From positions 1-10,040 of the forward strand of contig CAKULR010000047.1 in the NCBI GenBank assembly GCA_934667295.1: DNA of 10,040 nt, in the 5' to 3' direction. Below the pieces are notes generated by a model that was not told the DNA's origin, did not search any database, and saw only the letters and a list, made by a program, of their open reading frames with translations. This document shows, in pieces, positions 6,544-10,040 of this stretch. This DNA is from an uncultured Kiritimatiellota bacterium. Its GTDB lineage: Bacteria > Verrucomicrobiota > Kiritimatiellia > RFP12 > UBA1067. Position 1 is the stretch's first letter. Every line of letters begins with the position of its first letter. Position numbers and translations under genes: made by a program.

Positions 6544-6592
6544 CCTCCGTACCTTCGTGCCTCCGCGCGCTCCGTGTGAGCCGGCCGGAGGC
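6544..6592 (-). repeat. Arm B of the 49-bp dispersed inverted repeat
   Basis: This is the reverse-complement partner of 5738-5786 (41 of 49 identical, ungapped). On the + strand it runs from CCTCCGTACC to GCCGGCCGGAGGC. The differences are scattered point changes, as expected of two copies of a dispersed family rather than a recent duplication. Confidence 0.7.
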
Positions 6593-6628
6593 CAAAGGCA
6601 GGTTTTCATCATCCCGAATACTTTCGGA

Positions 6629-6657
6629 CGCCACGCGCCGAGGCGGCGCGGGTACAT
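6629..6657 (+). repeat. Palindromic repeat C, copy 3
   Basis: This copy is identical over 29 bp to copy 2, about 730 bases away in the same orientation. It begins 36 bases beyond inverted-repeat arm B. Arm A and copy 1 are similarly close (40 bases) and in mirrored orientation, so the A-C1 and B-C3 blocks look like two inverted copies of one composite unit. Confidence 0.75.
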
Positions 6658-6690
6658 TGCGCGCCGGGCCGACGTGTTGGCGCGACCCTC

Positions 6691-6749
6691 CCGTGGTGGA
6701 TGGCCCGTGGTGGGTGGTGGTCCGTGGTGGGTGGTCCTCCCGTGGCGGG
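6691..6749 (+). repeat. Imperfect CCGTGG tandem array downstream of the GT-C/TPR gene
   Basis: Four units beginning CCGTGG (at 6691, 6705, 6722 and 6740) are spaced 14, 17 and 18 bases apart. The central two share CCGTGGTGGGTGGT. The array ends against the stop codon of the membrane-protein gene (TAA on the - strand at 6750-6752). No intrinsic terminator is visible there. Confidence 0.55.
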
Positions 6750-8774
6750 TTAGAAGAACAGGACGGTCTTGGGGTTGCGCTTGAGGGCGTCGAGGAACTG
6801 GCGGGCGCGGGGGGCGATGTCGGTGCGGCGGGACTGCGTAAGCGGTTCGAAGACGCGGATGGCGTCCGCCGTTCGCCCGGCGTTGCAGTAGCAGGCGCCG
6901 AGGCGGAGGAGCGCGTCTTCCGCCGAATAGAACCGCTGGGGGGCCTTGATGGAGTCTTCGAGGCACGAGATGGCCTCGGCCCATTTCCGCTGGCGCATGG
7001 CCGTGGTGCCCAGGGCCTCCAGGGCCATGCCCTTGCGGTCGAGGGTGTGGTCACAGGCGAACTTGGCGCAGAGACGGCGGATCTCCGCGTAGTCCGAGGA
7101 GAGTCCGCGCAGCGCGAGGGCGTAGGCGAGCTGCGCGGCGGTGTCGTCGCGGGGGCGCACGTCCTGGCTGCGCCGGTAGAGCGAGATGCCCCGGTCGATG
7201 CGTCCGAAGCGCGCGCATTCTTCGCTCGCGACATGCGCGAGGGCGCGTCCGTTGTCGGGATCGCAGGCCAGCGTACGCGAGAAGGCCGTGTAGTCGTTGC
7301 GGTAGGAGGCGACGAGGGGGAAGGCGGTGCCGAGGTCGACGAGGACAAGGAGGGCGGCGAGGGCGAGGAGGGTGATGAGGGCGATGCGAGCGGTAGGGGT
7401 GACAGGGGTGCCAGGGGTGGGCGGAAGCGGGCGGCCGGGGACGTCCGCCCCTACCAACGGTGGGTGATCGGGGATGGGTTGTGATGGTAGGGCGCGACGT
7501 CCTCGGCGCGCCGCGCGCGCGAGGTTGTGGATTAAGAATCCAAGCCCGAAGGACAGGGCGAGGGAGGGTAGGTAGAAGAACCGGTCGGCCCGGGCGGCTT
7601 CGCCGAAGCTGCCGAAGATGCCGAGCGTGGGCGCGAGGGCGGCGCAGAAGAAGAGCAGGAGGGCGGGAAGCCGCTGCCTGGTCAGGACGGGAGGGACGCG
7701 CTCCGTCGCGTCCGTGCCCGTGACGCCGTCCGCTTGTCGTCCCGTTCCCGTCGTCCGGTGCAGGAAGAAGCCGAGGGCCAGGGCGGCGACGGCGAGGGTG
7801 GCGAGGCCGAGGAGGCCGTCGAGGGGGAAGTGGCCGGGCGTGGCGCGGTAGTCGAGATGGAGGCCGACGGGGACGAGGGCCTGGAAGAGGTAGAGGCCCG
7901 TCGAGACGGCGGCGTTGAGCAGACGCCAGGGGAACGAGGACGTGAAGAGGGCGAGTTCGGGGCGTCCCTCCGGGTGGGTCTGCGAATAGACGGCGAGGGT
8001 GCCCGTGGCGGCGGCGTGGGCGAGCAGGGGTAGGTAGGCGAACAGGGGGCGCGGCTTGGGGGGCGCGTCGTTGGTCGTAGGGGGCGTGGGTGTTGCGTCG
8101 TTTGGGGTGTCGTTGAGGCAGGAGACCGCAAACGCGAGGAAGGGGAAGCACATGGCCGTGGGCTTGCTCATGCAGGCGAGGGCGCAACAGGCGATGGCGG
8201 CGAACGTCCAGCGGGGACCGGGGCGCAGCCAGCAGTGGAGGCCGAGGAGCGTGAAGAGGGCACAGAGGAGTTCCTTGCGGCCGGCGATCCAGGCGACGGC
8301 CTCGACACGCTGGGGGTGGAGCGCCCAGAAGGCCGTGGCGAGCAGGGCGAGGGCGGCGGACGCGACGGAGCGCGTCCCTCCCGGGGTGGGCGTTGTGGGG
8401 GTGGCGGACGCGACGGAGCGCGTCCCTCCCATCGGGGGCTTGCGGGGGAGGAGGGCGAGGAGGAGGGCGTAGAGGAGGAGGGCGTTGAGCGTGTGGAACG
8501 CGACGTTGACGAGGTGGTGCGGGCCCATGCCGGGTCCGAACAGGGTGATGTCGGCCATGTAGGAGATGTAGGTGACGGGCATCCAGATGGCGGCGTGGCG
8601 CGGGTTCGTGAACGCCTCCTTCACGTTCGCCGCCGAAAGGCCGTCCTTCACGAAGGCGCAGCGGAAGGTGTAGTCGTGGTCGTCGAGGCGCAGGAACTCG
8701 AAGCTGCCCGTCTGGAAGTAGAGGAACCAGACGGCGGCGACCAGCAGGAGGACGGGGAGCAGATGCTTTCTCAT
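6750..8774 (-). CDS. GT-C-like multi-pass membrane protein with C-terminal TPR region
   Basis: The 674-residue protein resembles the TMTC/PMT-like GT-C group, membrane glycosyltransferases that use lipid-linked sugars outside the cytoplasm, fused to TPR repeats that hold protein partners. A first span (about 5-21) leads to [10 protein letters not shown] with D31-D32, where GT-C enzymes carry catalytic acidic residues. [10 protein letters not shown] (64-73), [20 protein letters not shown] (153-172) and [15 protein letters not shown] (393-407) are conserved blocks of this group. About ten to twelve hydrophobic segments end near 482, followed by helical repeats to about 660 (clearest at 597-645). 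The start at 8774 is preferred, since longer versions run into uvrA antisense. There is no ribosome site; a promoter places the RNA start at about the ATG. Loops at 116-140, 354-362 and 422-449 are encoded by REP-like palindromes, a striking oddity that keeps the frame open. Activity and acceptor are inferred. Confidence 0.83.
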   Translation of the reverse strand: MRKHLLPVLLLVAAVWFLYFQTGSFEFLRLDDHDYTFRCAFVKDGLSAANVKEAFTNPRHAAIWMPVTYISYMADITLFGPGMGPHHLVNVAFHTLNALLLYALLLALLPRKPPMGGTRSVASATPTTPTPGGTRSVASAALALLATAFWALHPQRVEAVAWIAGRKELLCALFTLLGLHCWLRPGPRWTFAAIACCALACMSKPTAMCFPFLAFAVSCLNDTPNDATPTPPTTNDAPPKPRPLFAYLPLLAHAAATGTLAVYSQTHPEGRPELALFTSSFPWRLLNAAVSTGLYLFQALVPVGLHLDYRATPGHFPLDGLLGLATLAVAALALGFFLHRTTGTGRQADGVTGTDATERVPPVLTRQRLPALLLFFCAALAPTLGIFGSFGEAARADRFFYLPSLALSFGLGFLIHNLARAARRGRRALPSQPIPDHPPLVGADVPGRPLPPTPGTPVTPTARIALITLLALAALLVLVDLGTAFPLVASYRNDYTAFSRTLACDPDNGRALAHVASEECARFGRIDRGISLYRRSQDVRPRDDTAAQLAYALALRGLSSDYAEIRRLCAKFACDHTLDRKGMALEALGTTAMRQRKWAEAISCLEDSIKAPQRFYSAEDALLRLGACYCNAGRTADAIRVFEPLTQSRRTDIAPRARQFLDALKRNPKTVLFF
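7430..7455 (-). repeat. GACGTCC-type palindromic coding element, copy 1
   Basis: On the - strand it reads GGTAGGGGCGGACGTCC and then CCGGCCGCC, centred on the perfect palindrome GGACGTCC (7439-7446). It encodes [10 protein letters not shown] (residues 440-449). Copy 2 lies 30 bases away, inverted. Confidence 0.5.
7486..7512 (+). repeat. GACGTCC-type palindromic coding element, copy 2
   Basis: On the + strand it reads GGTAGGGCGCGACGTCC and then TCGGCGCGCC. It matches copy 1 at about 19 of 26 positions in inverted orientation, including GGTAGGG and ACGTCC. Its own arms GGCGCG (7491-7496) and CGCGCC (7507-7512) can pair. The gene reads it as ARRGRRALP (residues 422-430). Confidence 0.45.
7689..7714 (-). 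repeat. Palindromic coding repeat R, copy 3 (inverted)
   Basis: This is the reverse complement of copies 1 and 2 at 26 of 26 positions, about 640 bases away in the same gene. Because it is inverted, the gene reads it as TDATERVPP (residues 354-362) rather than GGTRSVASA. It again falls in a loop between hydrophobic segments. A 26-bp exact match in the opposite orientation and another reading frame cannot come from protein-level selection. Confidence 0.85.
8355..8382 (+). repeat. Palindromic coding repeat R, copy 1
   Basis: This 28-bp sequence, with core GGACGCG-acggag-CGCGTCC (a 7-bp perfect stem) followed by CTCCC, lies inside the GT-C/TPR gene and encodes GGTRSVASA (residues 132-140) on the - strand. 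It is identical to copy 2, which starts 48 bases further right, an exact multiple of three. Confidence 0.8.
8403..8430 (+). repeat. Palindromic coding repeat R, copy 2
   Basis: This copy is identical over 28 bp to copy 1 and encodes GGTRSVASA at residues 116-124. The two copies and the spacer ATPTTPTP form a loop between two hydrophobic segments of the membrane protein. Confidence 0.8.
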
Positions 8775-8781
8775 GCGGCGT

Positions 8782-8792
8782 ATTATAGCACA
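8782..8792 (-). promoter_or_regulatory. Extended -10 promoter for the GT-C/TPR gene
   Basis: On the - strand TGTGCTATAAT gives a consensus TATAAT (8782-8787) with an upstream TGC. No -35 is seen at the expected distance (GCGGGT). Only seven bases (ACGCCGC) separate the -10 from the ATG at 8774, so the transcript should start at or within one or two bases of the ATG. The absence of a ribosome site fits leaderless translation. Confidence 0.7.
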
Positions 8793-8793
8793 T

Positions 8794-8804
8794 TGTGCTA
8801 AAAT
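8794..8804 (+). promoter_or_regulatory. Extended -10 promoter for uvrA
   Basis: TGTGCTAAAAT gives the -10 TAAAAT (8799-8804) with an upstream TGC and no recognisable -35 (CGGCGT at 8776-8781). Ten bases separate it from the ATG, so the untranslated leader would be about 3-4 bases. There is no ribosome site before the ATG. Confidence 0.65.
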
Positions 8805-8814
8805 ACCCGCTCCC

Positions 8815-10040
8815 ATGACAGACATCATCATCGAAGGGGCCAAGGTCCACAACCTGCGGAACGTGGACGTGCGGATTCCGCGGAACTCGCTTACGGTCGT
8901 GACGGGACTCTCGGGTAGCGGGAAGTCCTCGCTTGCCTTTGACACGCTCTACGCCGAGGGCCAGCGGCGGTACGTCGAATCCCTCTCCGCCTACGCCCGC
9001 CAGTTCCTCGACCAGATGCAGAAGCCGGACGTCGAGCGCATCGAGGGGCTGTCCCCCGCCATCGCGATCGAGCAGCGCACGACGGGCGGCAACCCGCGCT
9101 CCATCGTCGCCACCGTCACGGAGATCCACGACTACCTACGCCTCCTCTACGGGTCGGTCGCCGTGGCGCACTGCCCGAAGTGCGGGCGTCCCGTGCGGCG
9201 GCAGAGCGCCGAGCAGATCGTCGACGCGCTCCTGAAGCTGTCCCCCGGCACAAAGTTCATCCTCTACGCCCCCGTCGTGCAGGGGCGCAAGGGCCGCCAC
9301 GAGGAGACGCTGGCGGACATCACGCGCGCCGGGTTCGCGCGCGTGCGCGTGGACGGCACGACTTACCCCGTCGAGGAGGTTCCCGCCCTCGACAAGAAGA
9401 AGGCCCACTCCATCGACGTGGTGGTGGACCGCCTGAAGAGCGTCGGGAAGGGCGCGGAGGACGACACGGCGTTCGCCGCATTCGTGACGCGCCTCACCGA
9501 TTCCGTCGAACTCGGCCTCAAGACCGGCAAGGGCCTCATCTCCATGGAGGTGGTCGATCCGGCGGCGGGCCAGCCGTCCCCGCTCGTCTTCTCCGAGAAG
9601 AACGCCTGCCCGGACTGCGGACTCTCCTTCGACGAACTGAAACCGCGCTCGTTCTCGTTCAACTCGCCGTTCGGCGCGTGCCCGACCTGCGGCGGGCTCG
9701 GCTCCATCTACTTCTTCGACGAAGACCTCGTTGTCCCCGACAAGACGCTCCCCCTGCGCGAGTGCATCCATCCCTGGCGGCGCGCCGGGCACATGGCGAT
9801 CATGTACTACAACGAAATCCTCGCGCGCATCGCCAAGCAGTACAAGGTGAGCCTGGAGACGCCCTACGAGAAGCTGCCGGCCGACTTCCGCCACAAGCTC
9901 ATGCACGGGTTCGACGACGACCTCGTGCTGCCGTGGCGCAAGGAGGACAAGCCGTTCGCGGGCGTGCTCGACTCGGTGAAGCGGATGATGGAGAACGCGG
10001 AGAGCGAGGAGCGGCGCGCGAAGTTCGAGGCGTACCAGAG
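8815..10040 (+). CDS. uvrA: Excinuclease ABC subunit A, UvrA (3' end cut by window edge)
   Basis: UvrA is the damage-sensing ATPase of nucleotide-excision repair. As a dimer with UvrB it scans DNA in the cytoplasm and loads UvrB at lesions. The first 408 residues are visible. Walker A GLSGSGKS is at 31-38, followed by the family-typical [20 protein letters not shown] and [29 protein letters not shown] is the standard block before the UvrB-binding region. A zinc pair is at C120-C123 (HCPKCG), and the first half of the insertion-domain zinc module is at C265, C268, C289 and C292 (CPDCG ... CPTCGG). The ATG at 8815 begins directly with the [18 protein letters not shown] strand that opens UvrA proteins. 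The second ATPase half lies beyond the window. It is transcribed divergently from the GT-C/TPR gene through a shared palindrome. Identity is certain. Confidence 0.98.
   Translation, partial: MTDIIIEGAKVHNLRNVDVRIPRNSLTVVTGLSGSGKSSLAFDTLYAEGQRRYVESLSAYARQFLDQMQKPDVERIEGLSPAIAIEQRTTGGNPRSIVATVTEIHDYLRLLYGSVAVAHCPKCGRPVRRQSAEQIVDALLKLSPGTKFILYAPVVQGRKGRHEETLADITRAGFARVRVDGTTYPVEEVPALDKKKAHSIDVVVDRLKSVGKGAEDDTAFAAFVTRLTDSVELGLKTGKGLISMEVVDPAAGQPSPLVFSEKNACPDCGLSFDELKPRSFSFNSPFGACPTCGGLGSIYFFDEDLVVPDKTLPLRECIHPWRRAGHMAIMYYNEILARIAKQYKVSLETPYEKLPADFRHKLMHGFDDDLVLPWRKEDKPFAGVLDSVKRMMENAESEERRAKFEAYQ

Larger units (their letters stand above)
5531..6749. other. Repeat-rich non-coding island, 1.2 kb
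   Basis: This gap between two - strand genes has no frame with a start site, codon pattern or protein resemblance that convinces. Its content in order is: the GT10 leader and promoter (5531-5690), a G-rich stretch (5708-5730), inverted-repeat arm A (5738-5786), palindromic repeats C1 and C2 (5827-5926), a pyrimidine-rich stretch (about 5967-5991), a long hairpin (6107-6148), ATCTGTG/ATCCGTG units (6187-6232), a MITE-like foldback (6305-6463), a G9 tract (6500-6508), inverted-repeat arm B (6544-6592), repeat C3 (6629-6657) and a CCGTGG array (6691-6749). Local GC falls to about 47% inside the foldback element. It reads as a site that has collected several small mobile or recombinogenic repeats. 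Confidence 0.75.
8781..8805. promoter_or_regulatory. 25-bp palindrome in the uvrA / GT-C divergent promoter
   Basis: TAGCACA-T-TGTGCTA (8786-8800) is a perfect 7-bp inverted repeat around one base. After one mismatch the arms extend by four more pairs, giving 11 of 12 pairs over 25 bp. It fills most of the 40-bp gap between two divergent start codons and overlaps both -10 elements. It is a candidate operator, or a symmetrical promoter in its own right. Confidence 0.7.

Noticed and set aside
5738..6657. Repeat island as a CRISPR array or integron attC cluster
   Set aside because: The repeats are few, in mixed orientation and irregularly spaced, with no cas or integrase gene and no GTTRRRY/RYYYAAC core sites.
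6498..7484. Long + strand open frame antisense to the GT-C/TPR gene
   Set aside because: Its Gly/Glu/Arg-rich composition is the mirror of high-GC codon bias, and the - strand frame has clear conserved blocks.
8775..8945. 57-residue N-terminal extension of the GT-C/TPR protein
   Set aside because: It is antisense to the Walker A region of uvrA and lies upstream of the predicted -10. The shorter start begins directly with a membrane span.
7051..9129. 692-codon - strand open frame overlapping both the GT-C/TPR gene and uvrA
   Set aside because: It is another GC-driven shadow rich in Arg/Pro, and it crosses the divergent promoter and the start of uvrA.
1..10040. tRNA, rRNA or riboswitch genes
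   Set aside because: No cloverleaf with a GGTTCRANNC-type T arm, no rRNA-like segment and no riboswitch core was recognised by eye on either strand.

Overview
The window is a high-GC bacterial chromosome segment. By-eye counts of single 60-base lines give about 70-73% GC in mutS and in the large membrane-protein gene, 52-60% in the glycosyltransferase gene and about 47% in part of the non-coding island. It carries two housekeeping DNA-repair genes at its edges (mutS cut at the left end, uvrA cut at the right end) around accessory genes and a repeat-rich spacer. The features below fit a member of the PVC group (a Kiritimatiellota- or Lentisphaerota-like bacterium): leaderless promoters, TTG starts, an exported FAD_oxidored protein and several REP-like palindromes, some lying inside coding sequence. 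This placement is an inference from style, not a proven identification.

Layout. (1) Positions 1-4508, + strand: an apparent operon of mutS (5' end missing), a PHP-family phosphoesterase of the histidinol-phosphatase type (TTG start 14 bases after mutS), and a secreted-looking FAD-dependent oxidoreductase whose start overlaps the PHP gene by 11 bases. (2) Positions 4523-5530, - strand: a GT10 (fucosyltransferase-family) glycosyltransferase, convergent with the operon, of lower GC and with a near-consensus promoter about 120 bases upstream. (3) Positions 5531-6749: 1.2 kb with no convincing protein gene. It holds a 49-bp inverted-repeat pair, three copies of a 29-bp palindromic repeat, a 42-nt perfect-armed hairpin, a 159-bp MITE-like foldback element with a TAA duplication, a G9 tract and a CCGTGG tandem array. 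(4) Positions 6750-8774, - strand: a large multi-pass membrane protein with a C-terminal TPR region, resembling GT-C/TMTC-type glycosyltransferases. Its loops between membrane segments are built partly from REP-like palindromes in frame. (5) Positions 8775-8814: a 40-bp divergent control region with a 25-bp near-perfect palindrome, each arm ending in an extended -10 element reading outward. (6) Positions 8815-10040, + strand: uvrA, first 408 residues.

How the genes relate. MutS (mismatch repair) and UvrA (nucleotide-excision repair) are independent core functions. The GT10 enzyme and the GT-C/TPR protein are neighbours on the same strand and could both serve surface-glycan or protein glycosylation, but the spacer and separate promoters argue against one operon. 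The most interesting features are the shared palindromic, apparently leaderless uvrA/GT-C promoter and the palindromic repeat families that sit both between genes and, in either orientation, in frame within a membrane-protein gene.
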